Positions 1 to 8,103 are shown, numbered from the stretch's first letter. The stretch: DNA of 19,254 nt from Lachnospiraceae bacterium UBA1729 (GCA_002315945.1 DCIJ01000001.1:1-19254); one strand, 5' to 3'. Notes: generated by a model not told the origin, from the sequence alone. Program-made: numbers and translations.

Positions 1-1022
1 TTTCTTTTCTCTGCATCAATATACATTGACCTGAATTTATATATCTTAAATCTTCGGCCATTTTTCCCTATTCGTATCTGAGAAAAAATAACTGGTCCTT
101 TTGAATCAAGCTTAATCGCTGGTGCCAAAAACAGATATATAACTCCTGTGATAGCCAGTCCAAATAATGCTCCCAAAATATCGGACATTCTCTTGATTAC
201 AAGTCTAGAATCATTCATATCCTTAAGAGCATAGGTAGCAACAGCCATTCCTCCCATCTCTTCAATGGAAACATTCCTAGCCCCCAAGCCAACTGTATCA
301 AGACAGTAGTGGCACACTACTCCCATAAGCTCCAGGTTCATAATTAGATTTGCAATCTCTTCCTTGGGAGTATCAGGAAGATAAATCAGGACCTCATCAA
401 CAGCCTGCTTTCTGATTTCATCTATAATATCTGCTCCTGCTGCCAGGACGGGTAGCTCTCCAATATTATCACTAGCTGTCTCTTCGTTCCACAGCATCAG
501 ACCAATTATGTCATAGGTGTATTCCGATTCCAGCTTTATTTTTTTTGAAATAGTCTCAGCATGACTGCTTGTGGTAACCATCAAAAGTCTTACATCACTA
601 CGCTTATTTAATGCACCCTTTCTCAATATCCATTTAAACAGGGCATGTGCAAGATATTGAAGCAGGAAATAGACTACTATGAAATATACATATACCAGTC
701 TTGAAAAGTATTTCTCATGTACCAGATACATTACAGCAACCTGGTAAATTGTGAGACAGACCGCAGATTTAATCACAGATTTGCTCTCTACCCAATAGCC
801 TCGCTTGAGAAAATTTCTCCCGCTTCCAACCAGTAAATCGTAGAGCACGACAAACAAAAGCACCCACAAAAACATGGTTTGATAGCTTTCAGAATGTTCA
901 AAATTCCTGGGGCTTCCAAACCTGATTAGTAGTGCCAAAAAATATGATAGACATACACATATACAATCTATAAGCAAAATGCCATAGATTTCAAATCGTC
1001 GATTAGTATTCTTTGACTTCAT
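1..1022 (-). CDS. Polyprenyl glycosylphosphotransferase (priming sugar transferase), C-terminus cut by window edge
   Basis: About 340 codons are present; the gene runs off the left edge. I read the frame by hand from the ATG at 1022 and it is open throughout. The N-terminus is hydrophobic with several membrane helices (first from about residue 11), followed by a soluble region like the CoA-binding-3 domain of this family. The visible end carries the start of the bacterial sugar-transferase domain, with GPVIFSQIRIGKNGRRF and YKFRSMYIDAEKR, the hallmark of enzymes that move a sugar phosphate from a nucleotide sugar onto undecaprenyl phosphate to begin exopolysaccharide or O-antigen-like glycans. 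The catalytic C-terminal part is outside the window. An in-frame ATG also exists at 1028; I prefer 1022 because the best promoter would start transcription near 1024. The purine-rich GAGGAG at 1046-1051 is too far (17-23 nt) to be a normal ribosome site. Which sugar is transferred cannot be told. Confidence 0.88.
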   Translation of the reverse strand, partial: MKSKNTNRRFEIYGILLIDCICVCLSYFLALLIRFGSPRNFEHSESYQTMFLWVLLFVVLYDLLVGSGRNFLKRGYWVESKSVIKSAVCLTIYQVAVMYLVHEKYFSRLVYVYFIVVYFLLQYLAHALFKWILRKGALNKRSDVRLLMVTTSSHAETISKKIKLESEYTYDIIGLMLWNEETASDNIGELPVLAAGADIIDEIRKQAVDEVLIYLPDTPKEEIANLIMNLELMGVVCHYCLDTVGLGARNVSIEEMGGMAVATYALKDMNDSRLVIKRMSDILGALFGLAITGVIYLFLAPAIKLDSKGPVIFSQIRIGKNGRRFKIYKFRSMYIDAEKR

Positions 1023-1030
1023 AAGCATAA

Positions 1031-1059
1031 ATTATATAGTAAACACTCCTCTTTAGCAA
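1031..1059 (-). promoter_or_regulatory. Putative promoter of the priming sugar transferase
   Basis: On the minus strand a -35 TTGCTA (1059-1054) and a perfect -10 TATAAT (1036-1031) are separated by exactly 17 bp. The predicted transcription start is near 1024, only about two bases before the ATG at 1022, so this promoter would give an essentially leaderless mRNA. Sequence match only. Confidence 0.5.
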
Positions 1060-1061
1060 CC

Positions 1062-1090
1062 TTGTCTATCAAAGAAAAAACAAGTATACT
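1062..1090 (+). promoter_or_regulatory. Putative promoter of the GtrII-type gene
   Basis: On the plus strand a -35 TTGTCT (1062-1067) and a -10 TATACT (1085-1090) are separated by 17 bp. Predicted start is near 1097, giving a leader of about 47 nt to the ATG at 1144. Its -35 box lies only 2 bp from the -35 box of the divergent promoter. Confidence 0.5.
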
Positions 1091-1143
1091 AGCCTTGTTA
1101 CAAAAGGATTTCACTCACAATTTTTATTATTTTTGGAGCTAAA

Positions 1144-2697
1144 ATGTTACCATCAGAATTATTAAAATTTCTTCATGATAAAGTAAGCAAAAAACATATT
1201 TTAATATTTTTGACCGCCTTTTTTAGTGGTCTTTTTATTCACCTCTTTAGACTTACAAATACCCTTTTGATCTGGGATTCTGTATTTAATTTTCATGATT
1301 CTCAAAATACCATTCATCTGGGTCGATGGTTTTTAACAATAGCCTGTGGAATTAGTTCTTACTATGATCTCCAATGGTTAAATGGTTTTCTTTGTCTTAT
1401 TTATCTGTCGATAGTATCTGTGCTACTGGTAAAAATATTTGATATTCACTCAACACTTATTGGCATAATAGTTGCTCTTCTTACAGTGTCATTTCCGACA
1501 GTTGCCAGCACCTTTGCATATATGTACACTGCTGACGGCTATCTGTTTGGATTAGTCCTAATGCTGGTTGGCTTGTATCTCACTTTAAAATACAAGCGTG
1601 GCTTTGTGCCTGGCTTTATTCTGCTGGCCTTTGGGCTTGGATGTTATCAGGCCTACTTAGGATTTGTCATTACACTTATTCTATTGCTGTTTATTAAACT
1701 TTTACTCTTTGATCTAGATGCCCTTAAGAGAATAGCTTCACTGATTCCCCGTTTTGCACTATTTGGGATTCTTGGATTATTAACCTATGGTATTATCAAC
1801 AAGGTTCTTCTCTATATTGAGCGCATTGAGCTGTCCGAATACAACGGCATCTCTGATATGGGATTTTCCTTATCCAATATCCCAACAGCAATAACTAACT
1901 GTATCATTGATTTTATCTATTTCTTTTTTGGACCACTAAGCAAATTTTCTTTATATCAGGCTTTAAATTACATTTTCTGGCTGGTTGTCATTTACATGCT
2001 TATTATATCTTTGAAGCATCTTTACTCAGATATTATTGGTGGTATTTCTGTAGTTAGAACAATAGGCCTTTTGATTTGTCTCCTTCTTATGCCTGTTGGC
2101 TGTGGAGTAATTTATTTTATTAGTCCCTCTGTCAGATACTACATGATGATGCATGAAAGTTACTTAAGTATCTACCTTATTCCTTTGGTGCTTTGCGACA
2201 AACTTGTTGTTAGCATAGATAAATCTGACTTTTATTCATCCCGTATTGATTCAAGGCTGATTTCCTGTTGGGCAGTATTTGTACTTAATGTTTTCCTAAT
2301 TGCTAATTTTTCTATAATAAGCAATATTGCATATAATCAGCTGGAAGCATCTAATCAGTCTACCTTCGCTCTGGTAAACCGTATGGTGGACAGAATTGAA
2401 ATGCTTCCACAGTATGATCAGATAGATAGTATTTGTATTGTGGGACACATGGATAATTATGATGTTATTGAAAAAAGTATTCCACCTGCTATGTCAGGCC
2501 TGAGAGATGGATATTTTATTGATAATGAAAAGCATTTTGCTGCTATAATGTCAGACCGCTTTGGTCTTTCTTTAACGACCTGTAATCCAGCAGAACATGA
2601 AGTATATTCTGAAGATTCTCAGATATTATCATCCCCTGTCTGGCCGGATGTGAACAGTGTTTCTGTTCGTAATTCTACAGTAATCTTCCATTTCTAG
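1144..2697 (+). CDS. GtrII-family membrane glucosyltransferase-like protein
   Basis: A 517-residue polytopic membrane protein. The first helix (about 18-36) is followed by an extracellular-type loop with acidic residues Asp45 and Asp52 and the segment IHLGRWF near 57-63. Many further hydrophobic helices follow to about residue 400, and the last 120 or so residues are a soluble tail. The layout and the sequence around residues 55-175 (GRWF, then FPTVAS, then LGCYQAYLG) match the Glucos_trans_II (GtrII) family, which adds glucose or related sugars from a polyprenyl-phosphate donor to surface glycans in O-antigen modification. The start has a GGAG ribosome site at 1135-1138, 5 nt before the ATG. 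It is the only plus-strand gene and is divergent from the priming sugar transferase, which suggests a cell-surface polysaccharide locus extending left. Family assignment is good; donor and acceptor are unknown. Confidence 0.8.
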   Translation: MLPSELLKFLHDKVSKKHILIFLTAFFSGLFIHLFRLTNTLLIWDSVFNFHDSQNTIHLGRWFLTIACGISSYYDLQWLNGFLCLIYLSIVSVLLVKIFDIHSTLIGIIVALLTVSFPTVASTFAYMYTADGYLFGLVLMLVGLYLTLKYKRGFVPGFILLAFGLGCYQAYLGFVITLILLLFIKLLLFDLDALKRIASLIPRFALFGILGLLTYGIINKVLLYIERIELSEYNGISDMGFSLSNIPTAITNCIIDFIYFFFGPLSKFSLYQALNYIFWLVVIYMLIISLKHLYSDIIGGISVVRTIGLLICLLLMPVGCGVIYFISPSVRYYMMMHESYLSIYLIPLVLCDKLVVSIDKSDFYSSRIDSRLISCWAVFVLNVFLIANFSIISNIAYNQLEASNQSTFALVNRMVDRIEMLPQYDQIDSICIVGHMDNYDVIEKSIPPAMSGLRDGYFIDNEKHFAAIMSDRFGLSLTTCNPAEHEVYSEDSQILSSPVWPDVNSVSVRNSTVIFHF

Positions 2698-2733
2698 TCA
2701 CTGCTATTTATTACACTTTTCTTTGCAAAAAAT

Positions 2734-2790
2734 AATACCGGCCTCCCGTCATTAGACTTCTGTCTAGCTTTTGGGAGCCGGTATTTTTTT
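2734..2790. terminator. Bidirectional intrinsic terminator between the convergent GtrII gene and leuA
   Basis: The arms at 2734-2747 and 2773-2785 pair over AATACCGGC/TCCC with one bulged C. A run of seven T follows on the plus strand (2784-2790), and on the minus strand the stem is followed by TTATTTTTT. It therefore can stop transcripts from both convergent genes. The loop contains a small AGAC/GTCT hairpin. Confidence 0.88.
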
Positions 2791-2819
2791 ATTTTATACT
2801 ACGGAAACATATAACTTTC

Positions 2820-4493
2820 TTATACTAATTCCATTCTGTTTATTGCTGAGAAAATCGCTCTTATGGATGCTCTAGTAATATTTGAGCTTACACCTACACC
2901 ATATGTAACTCTTCCTGTGTTTGAATCCAACAGATGAATATATGCGGCAGCCTGTGAGTTTGATCCACTCTGCAAAGCATGCTCCTCATAATCCAGAACC
3001 TTAATTTTGATTCCAAACTCTTCCTGGATTCCTCTCTGAACAGCATCAATAGGTCCATTTCCGACTGCTTCGAAGATGCCTTCCTTTCCATTGTTTGTAT
3101 AGGTTACTTTTACCTTTGTATCAAACTCAGAATCTACACTGTCAGACAGATCGTTTACTGCAAGTTTTCTAAAGTGTAATGGCTCTTTCTTATCAAGGTA
3201 TTCTTCGCGGAATTTGTCCATAATAGTATCAGGTGATACTTCACCCTGAGCCTCTGTAATCACCTGAATTACATTGGCAAATTCCTTATGCATTGCCTTT
3301 GGAAGCTTAAATCCATAATATGTATCCATGATGAATGCAACGCCACCCTTGCCGGACTGGGAGTTGATTCTGACAATAGGCTCATACTCTCTACCAATAT
3401 CAGCAGGATTGATAGGAAGATAGGGCACTTCCCAAATATCTCCACCTCTTTCCTTCATTGCTTTCACACCCTTATTTATTGCATCCTGATGTGAACCAGA
3501 GAATGCTGTGAATACAAGCTTACCTGCATAAGGATGTCTTGGATGAACAGGAATTTTACAGCATCTTTCATATATCTCTATGCTTTCATTAACATGCTCT
3601 ATTTCCAGCTCAGGATCTATTCCCTGTGAAAACATATTGTAAGCAACATTCAGAATATCTACATTACCTGTTCTCTCTCCGTTACCAAAGAGTGTTCCCT
3701 CTACTCTGTCTGCACCGGCAAGCATAGCAAGCTCAGCACTGGCTACACCTGTACCTCTGTCATTGTGAGGATGCACAGAAAGGATAATACTGTCTCTGTC
3801 TTCGAAATGGTCATTCATCCACTCAATTCTGTCAGCAAAAACATTTGGAGTTGTCATTTCAACAGTTGAAGGGAGATTAATGATTATTGGATTCTCTGGA
3901 GTTGCCCCCCATTCCTTCTGAACTGCTGTACAAATTTCCAACGCATTATCCAGCTCTGTTCCTGTAAAGCTTTCAGGTGAATACTCAAGAATGATCTTTC
4001 CTGGGAAATTCTCCATCTCTTCTTTAACCCATCTGGTTCCCTGAAGAGCAATATCAATAATTTCAGGCATCTGTTTGTTAAATACTACATCTCTCTGAAG
4101 TGTAGATGTTGAGTTATATATATGAACAATTGCCTGCTTGCAGCCCTGAATTGATTCAAAAGTTCTTGCAATCTGATCTCTTCTGCACTGAGTTAATACC
4201 TGAACCTTCACATCATCTGGAATAAGCTTTCTATCAACTAACTGACGCAAAAAATCATACTCTATCTGGCTTGCTGCAGGAAACCCAATTTCAATCTCCT
4301 TAAATCCCATATTAATTAGGTACTGGAAAAACTCAATCTTCTCCTCTACAATCATTGGATCGATTAGCGCCTGGTTACCATCTCGTAGATCTACGCTACA
4401 CCATACGGGTGCTTTTTCGATCTGGCGATTAGGCCACTTTCTGTTAGGCAAATCAACTATTGGATTTCGCCTATAGTGCTGATAGTTTTTCAT
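2820..4493 (-). CDS. leuA: 2-isopropylmalate synthase
   Basis: A 557-residue enzyme of the first committed step of leucine synthesis: acetyl-CoA plus 2-oxoisovalerate gives 2-isopropylmalate. The TIM-barrel domain begins with the signature VDLRDGNQALIDPM (residues 34-47, Arg37 and Asp38), and the divalent-metal histidines are in HPHNDRGTG (His241, His243). GNGERTGNVD at 270-279 completes the catalytic set. The C-terminal part, from about residue 430, has the leucine-sensing regulatory domain fold expected in this family. The length fits the longer LeuA subtype of about 560 residues rather than the roughly 510-residue form. The start is firm: GGAGGAG at 4501-4507 lies 7 nt from the ATG. It appears monocistronic, with the HPr terminator upstream and the shared bidirectional terminator downstream. 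The short upstream gap leaves no room for a T-box leader. Confidence 0.97.
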   Translation of the reverse strand: MKNYQHYRRNPIVDLPNRKWPNRQIEKAPVWCSVDLRDGNQALIDPMIVEEKIEFFQYLINMGFKEIEIGFPAASQIEYDFLRQLVDRKLIPDDVKVQVLTQCRRDQIARTFESIQGCKQAIVHIYNSTSTLQRDVVFNKQMPEIIDIALQGTRWVKEEMENFPGKIILEYSPESFTGTELDNALEICTAVQKEWGATPENPIIINLPSTVEMTTPNVFADRIEWMNDHFEDRDSIILSVHPHNDRGTGVASAELAMLAGADRVEGTLFGNGERTGNVDILNVAYNMFSQGIDPELEIEHVNESIEIYERCCKIPVHPRHPYAGKLVFTAFSGSHQDAINKGVKAMKERGGDIWEVPYLPINPADIGREYEPIVRINSQSGKGGVAFIMDTYYGFKLPKAMHKEFANVIQVITEAQGEVSPDTIMDKFREEYLDKKEPLHFRKLAVNDLSDSVDSEFDTKVKVTYTNNGKEGIFEAVGNGPIDAVQRGIQEEFGIKIKVLDYEEHALQSGSNSQAAAYIHLLDSNTGRVTYGVGVSSNITRASIRAIFSAINRMELV

Positions 4494-4577
4494 TACTTTT
4501 CTCCTCCTAATTAATTAATATATCTATAAAAGAAAATGATTCACAGATTCTCTGCGTTCTTTCCTTTTATTTGCAAT

Positions 4578-4610
4578 AAAAATGGCCCATCCCTCTTAGA
4601 GATGAGCCAT
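4578..4610 (-). terminator. Intrinsic terminator of the HPr gene
   Basis: The minus strand forms a 10-bp stem (4601-4610 with 4582-4591, one G-U pair) with a 9-nt loop, followed by TTTTT. It lies 10 nt past the HPr stop codon and upstream of leuA, so it separates the two genes. Confidence 0.88.
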
Positions 4611-4620
4611 AAAATTTCAT

Positions 4621-4884
4621 TTATTCTCCCAGTCCGCTTTCAATAGCTGTGACAAGGGATGCCAGGGCTTCAACTTCATCTTCGCCCTCACAAATTATCT
4701 CAATTTCGTCCCCACTTTTGACACAGGCTCCGAGCACGCTTAACACACTCTTTGCATTCGCGGTACTTTCTCTAAAAGTAAACGTAATAAGTGACTTAAA
4801 CTGCATTGCTTCCTTACATAGGATGCCAGCTGGTCTTAGGTGTAGGCCTGTAGGGTTTTTAACCACTACTTTTTGTCTTACCAT
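4621..4884 (-). CDS. ptsH: HPr-family phosphocarrier protein
   Basis: An 87-residue cytosolic phosphocarrier of the sugar phosphotransferase system. The active-site segment GLHLRPAG places His15, the residue phosphorylated by Enzyme I, and NAKSVLSVLG places Ser46, the residue phosphorylated by HPr kinase in Gram-positive bacteria. Both functional residues are thus present, which argues against a Crh-type protein (Crh lacks His15). The usual Gly at 49 is Ser here, a small departure from the Bacillus HPr sequence. GGAGGA at 4893-4898 sits 8 nt before the ATG. The gene appears to be transcribed alone, with its own promoter and terminator. Because clostridia often carry several HPr paralogs, this may be the main HPr or a specialised copy; no ptsI is nearby. 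Confidence 0.88.
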   Translation of the reverse strand: MVRQKVVVKNPTGLHLRPAGILCKEAMQFKSLITFTFRESTANAKSVLSVLGACVKSGDEIEIICEGEDEVEALASLVTAIESGLGE

Positions 4885-4937
4885 CTATAATATCCTCCAA
4901 ATCAACCGAAGTCCTTCTTCAGACTTCTGTCTAAATA

Positions 4938-4966
4938 ATTCTATCACCAATCAATTACTTTAACAA
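4938..4966 (-). promoter_or_regulatory. Putative promoter of the HPr gene
   Basis: Minus-strand -35 TTGTTA (4966-4961) and -10 TAGAAT (4943-4938) with a 17-bp spacer. The predicted start near 4931 leaves a 47-nt leader, which contains a small GAAGTC/GACTTC hairpin (4908-4913 with 4922-4927). Confidence 0.5.
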
Positions 4967-4972
4967 GTAATT
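4953..4972. repeat. 20-bp perfect inverted repeat over the HPr promoter -35 region
   Basis: AATTACTT and AAGTAATT (4953-4960 and 4965-4972) are 8-bp arms around a 4-bp centre. The palindrome covers the predicted -35 box and lacks a T-run on either side, so it looks more like a protein-binding site than a terminator for cdaR. Confidence 0.5.
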
Positions 4973-4980
4973 CTTATCTA

Positions 4981-6249
4981 TTATTCTTTCTCAATTGTAA
5001 CATCTGCAAATATACTTCTTGATGTGGTAAAGTTCTCTGGAAGAGTTATGCTTACAGGCACATGATATACTCCCTCTGTAATCTCTTCGCTGCTCTCTTC
5101 AAGATATTTTCCAACATCAATCTGTCCAACCACTGACTTTGTATCCATTCCAGCGATTTCACTTGCTATTCCTGTAACAGGAACCTCAAAGGCTGTCTCT
5201 TCATCAACTGTAGCTAGGTATCCTTCCGGAACGTTATTTAACACAATTTCATCTGGCTCAAGTACAATATTTTTCGTAACCAGCTGTTCAATTTTTGCAG
5301 TTGCTGTAATGCTTCCACTAAAGTCCGGATCCGCTAATACTACACCCTGGGGCAGATACTCCTTAATGTTGATATGTACACTCATATCACCACTCTGACC
5401 TGTCAGATTAATGGCAGATTCAGGAACATCTATTGCTTCCAGATTTCTTATTATTGATGGGATAGAAGCAACCTCTATTGTACCTGGATTACTTTCTATT
5501 TCCCCTGTAAATACATATCCATCACTTGGATTTCCCATTACCTGGTAATTAATTGGAACGCGTTTTGTCTGCAGAATTTCTATACTGGCATTAACCTGAT
5601 CAATACTCTGGGATATTCCCTCATCCTCAATAATATTTCCTTCTGCATCCATCAGACGAATGGTTGAACCTGTTCTGACATTCTGTGACAGACCGGTCAC
5701 ATCCACAGATGCAATTGCCGAACTTACCTTGGCAATCTTTGACTCGGCTCCGGATATTCTTACCAGATTCTGCTCAGTACTAACAGTACCTAAAATGTAT
5801 CCTTCCGCGGGCTCGCCTATTGTTGCAGTTTCAACAACCAGCTGCCTTGACTTCAAATTCTCAATATTTAGCAACAGGTTTTCTTCTGATGACTGAATAC
5901 TATCCAGTCTGTCATTATTTCTATTTGAAGAAACCTTAATTCTAATCTGATTATTGGCAAGATTTAAATCTGCCATATCAGCTACGGCAATAATATTATC
6001 CTTGCTAAGAGTGTCCAGTATTGTACGCTGCGCCCATACTGTAACATCTATTACATCTGTTCCATCTACAACTTCATAGACCTTGCCTTCTTTTGTCAGC
6101 ATTTTTACATTCTGTATTTCAACAGGAATATTTCTAAATACGGTTCGGTCTACTGGGTCGCTAATATTGATTACAACAAACCAAATTATGAAGGATACAA
6201 CTAATGCAAGAATTTTTAATCCCAGGTTATTTGTCAGCTTGCTTTTCAT
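4981..6249 (-). CDS. cdaR: YbbR-domain protein, CdaA regulator
   Basis: A 422-residue protein with one N-terminal membrane helix (about 10-28, GLKILALVVSFIIWFVVIN) and a long extracytoplasmic part rich in beta-strand pattern that divides into about four YbbR-like repeats (roughly 45-130, 135-215, 230-310, 325-420). In Firmicutes, CdaR binds and modulates the membrane diadenylate cyclase CdaA. Here it follows cdaA and overlaps it by 23 nt (6227-6249), which supports co-translation and a paired function. No signal-peptide cleavage is expected; the helix acts as an anchor. In many Firmicutes glmM comes next, but here a separately transcribed HPr gene follows. No terminator is visible after the stop, so read-through into the HPr region is possible. 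Confidence 0.92.
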   Translation of the reverse strand: MKSKLTNNLGLKILALVVSFIIWFVVINISDPVDRTVFRNIPVEIQNVKMLTKEGKVYEVVDGTDVIDVTVWAQRTILDTLSKDNIIAVADMADLNLANNQIRIKVSSNRNNDRLDSIQSSEENLLLNIENLKSRQLVVETATIGEPAEGYILGTVSTEQNLVRISGAESKIAKVSSAIASVDVTGLSQNVRTGSTIRLMDAEGNIIEDEGISQSIDQVNASIEILQTKRVPINYQVMGNPSDGYVFTGEIESNPGTIEVASIPSIIRNLEAIDVPESAINLTGQSGDMSVHINIKEYLPQGVVLADPDFSGSITATAKIEQLVTKNIVLEPDEIVLNNVPEGYLATVDEETAFEVPVTGIASEIAGMDTKSVVGQIDVGKYLEESSEEITEGVYHVPVSITLPENFTTSRSIFADVTIEKE

Positions 6250-7108
6250 TCTTGCCCCTGCCCTTCCATCTTCTTATTTTTTTCTCAGAAGCCTCATTTG
6301 CCTGCATTTCTGCAAGACGCTCCAACAGCTTTTCCTGGGATAGGTTTCTGTCTAACTTTCCCTCGTAAGCAACACTCACATGTCCTGTTTCTTCTGAAAC
6401 AATAATTGTAAGTGAGTCTGTCACCTCTGAAATTCCTACAGCTGCTCTATGCCTTGTTCCCAGCTCCTTGCTTAAAGCCATATTATCTGACAAAGGCAGG
6501 TAGCAGGTTGCAGATTCAACCCTGTCCCCACGTACAATTACTGCACCATCATGTAACGGTGTATTTTTTTCAAAGATATTAATCAGCAACTCACTTGAAA
6601 CAAGTCCATCCACCTCAATACCGGTATTCTGATACTGACTAAGAGACTGATTCTGCTCAATAACAATTAGTGCTCCTGTCTTAACCTTTCCCATTGCAAA
6701 GCAGGCCTTCACCAGCTCCTTGATGGTTCGATCAGAAAACAGTCCCCCACCATTGCTACTATTATCAAAAGGAAGCAGGGATGCAAAAATATTCTTTCTT
6801 CCAAGCTGCTCCAAAGCCCTTCTCAATTCAGGCTGAAGTACTACTACAAAAGCAATAACTGCCAGGGATAGTACATTCTCAACAATCCACAGAATTGTAG
6901 TCATATTTAACACTGCTGCAACCACAGCAAATGCCATAATGACTAAAAGGCCTTTCAGCAACGACCAGGCTCTGGTATCCTTAATCCACACCATAATATG
7001 GTACACCAAAAAGGAGATGATAAGCATCTCCAATACATCTGTCCATCTTATTGTGGGCATATGCAAACTATTCAGATAAAATCCTGATAAATTTGCTAAC
7101 TTTAACAT
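6227..7108 (-). CDS. cdaA: Diadenylate cyclase CdaA (DacA), makes c-di-AMP
   Basis: A 293-residue membrane enzyme that condenses two ATP into cyclic di-AMP, a second messenger controlling potassium and osmolyte balance and cell-wall state. Three hydrophobic segments occupy about residues 26-95, followed by the DAC catalytic domain. The two signature motifs are visible: Asp187-Gly188-Ala189 in LHDGAVIV, and GTRHRAAVG with Arg219-His220-Arg221. The C-terminus is a basic tail (from about 277). The start has AGGA 3 nt upstream and follows the preceding gene by 5 nt. It lies in the operon that begins with recD2, with two uncharacterised membrane-protein genes immediately upstream and cdaR downstream. 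Confidence 0.96.
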   Translation of the reverse strand: MLKLANLSGFYLNSLHMPTIRWTDVLEMLIISFLVYHIMVWIKDTRAWSLLKGLLVIMAFAVVAAVLNMTTILWIVENVLSLAVIAFVVVLQPELRRALEQLGRKNIFASLLPFDNSSNGGGLFSDRTIKELVKACFAMGKVKTGALIVIEQNQSLSQYQNTGIEVDGLVSSELLINIFEKNTPLHDGAVIVRGDRVESATCYLPLSDNMALSKELGTRHRAAVGISEVTDSLTIIVSEETGHVSVAYEGKLDRNLSQEKLLERLAEMQANEASEKKIRRWKGRGKNEKQADK

Positions 7109-7113
7109 TTTTC

Positions 7114-8103
7114 CTATTTCTCTGCAGAATGAGCTGAAGCAGGCACTCTGACATTTTTAGTATTTGAATGATTTACCGTTTTGTGGGCAATTTTCTTAAC
7201 AGTGTTATTTCGCTTTGGTACAGTTATCTTTGGAACTGCCTTCACATAATAATAGTACTCATCATCTTCGAACTGCATTCTTTCACTACGTGAGTAATCC
7301 ACATGAAATACCAGCATTTCCAATCCTTTACAGATTACTATTGAAACAATGGCCTCAAGGATTGCGCCCAGTGCAGATATCTCAATATGTACTATAATAT
7401 TTCCAATGAATAAAAAGATTATGCAGCCTAAAGCACCTGAAACAATGGCGATATCCCAGGCATAATCAATACTAAGTCTTCTGACTGTATATACGAGACA
7501 CACAGTAAAAGCGAAGACAACTGCAACCACCATCATGGTTTTGTTATTTATTATTCCATCCACTGCATATCTGTATTTCTGAATAGCATTTTCTGCCTCA
7601 ATAGAATTTAATGTAGTAACTCCATCTGAGAGATACCTGAGCACATAATATACTATTGCTCCACAACCTACTGCCACACCTGATGAAGGAGTCCCTGTTA
7701 ATCCTAATGCTATTGGCATCACAAAGGGTATCTTTAGTGCAAAGCAAATGGGAGTAAGTATTACAGATATTGCCTCCCTTGGAGAAAATCTGAAATACAA
7801 AAGGAACATAATAACAAACATTGCTGCTACTACAATTGCACACTCCAGTGACAGGCTATATACATGCAGAATAACAAATATCGCGGTTACTAAAATAATA
7901 GCATTTGCTGGCATAAAGGCACACATCAATGATAATAAGAGTACTATTGGCATACTCTTTAATCTTTCCATGTATCCTAACTTTGAATTCACCACAATCA
8001 ATGAAATAAATGCCAGAAAAAACTTCATGGCTGCAGTAATATAAAAATCATATCTGCTATAAATTAATTTTAACTGCTCTCTAAATGCGACAAACGCTGT
8101 CAT
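7114..8103 (-). CDS. Uncharacterised polytopic membrane protein upstream of cdaA
   Basis: I do not recognise a named family. The 329 residues contain about eight or nine hydrophobic segments (roughly 24-39, 51-64, 67-84, 87-104, 111-135, 141-155, 189-207, 214-236, 243-265). The 111-160 stretch is rich in Gly, Pro and small residues (PIALGLTGTPSSGVAVGCG), as in helices or re-entrant loops of transporters. A cytoplasmic-looking tail begins near 268 with an acidic/tyrosine motif (FEDDEYYYYVKAVPKI, 278-293) and ends in a basic, Ser/Asn/His-rich stretch. GGAG about 8 nt before the ATG gives the start. It lies 5 nt before cdaA and 1 nt after the preceding gene, so it is surely co-transcribed with the cyclase. 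A transport or membrane-scaffold role is possible but only inferred from hydropathy and position. Confidence 0.85.
   Translation of the reverse strand: MTAFVAFREQLKLIYSRYDFYITAAMKFFLAFISLIVVNSKLGYMERLKSMPIVLLLSLMCAFMPANAIILVTAIFVILHVYSLSLECAIVVAAMFVIMFLLYFRFSPREAISVILTPICFALKIPFVMPIALGLTGTPSSGVAVGCGAIVYYVLRYLSDGVTTLNSIEAENAIQKYRYAVDGIINNKTMMVVAVVFAFTVCLVYTVRRLSIDYAWDIAIVSGALGCIIFLFIGNIIVHIEISALGAILEAIVSIVICKGLEMLVFHVDYSRSERMQFEDDEYYYYVKAVPKITVPKRNNTVKKIAHKTVNHSNTKNVRVPASAHSAEK

Noticed and set aside
4494..4577. Possible T-box or leader-peptide attenuator before leuA
   Set aside because: Only about 84 nt separate the HPr terminator from leuA. There is no T-box sequence, no antiterminator/terminator pair and no run of leucine codons.
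2754..4933. 13-base sequence AGACTTCTGTCTA found in two intergenic places (2754-2766 and 4921-4933)
   Set aside because: A few matching 13-mers are expected by chance in 19 kb of A/T-biased DNA, one copy is the loop of a terminator, and there is no third copy.
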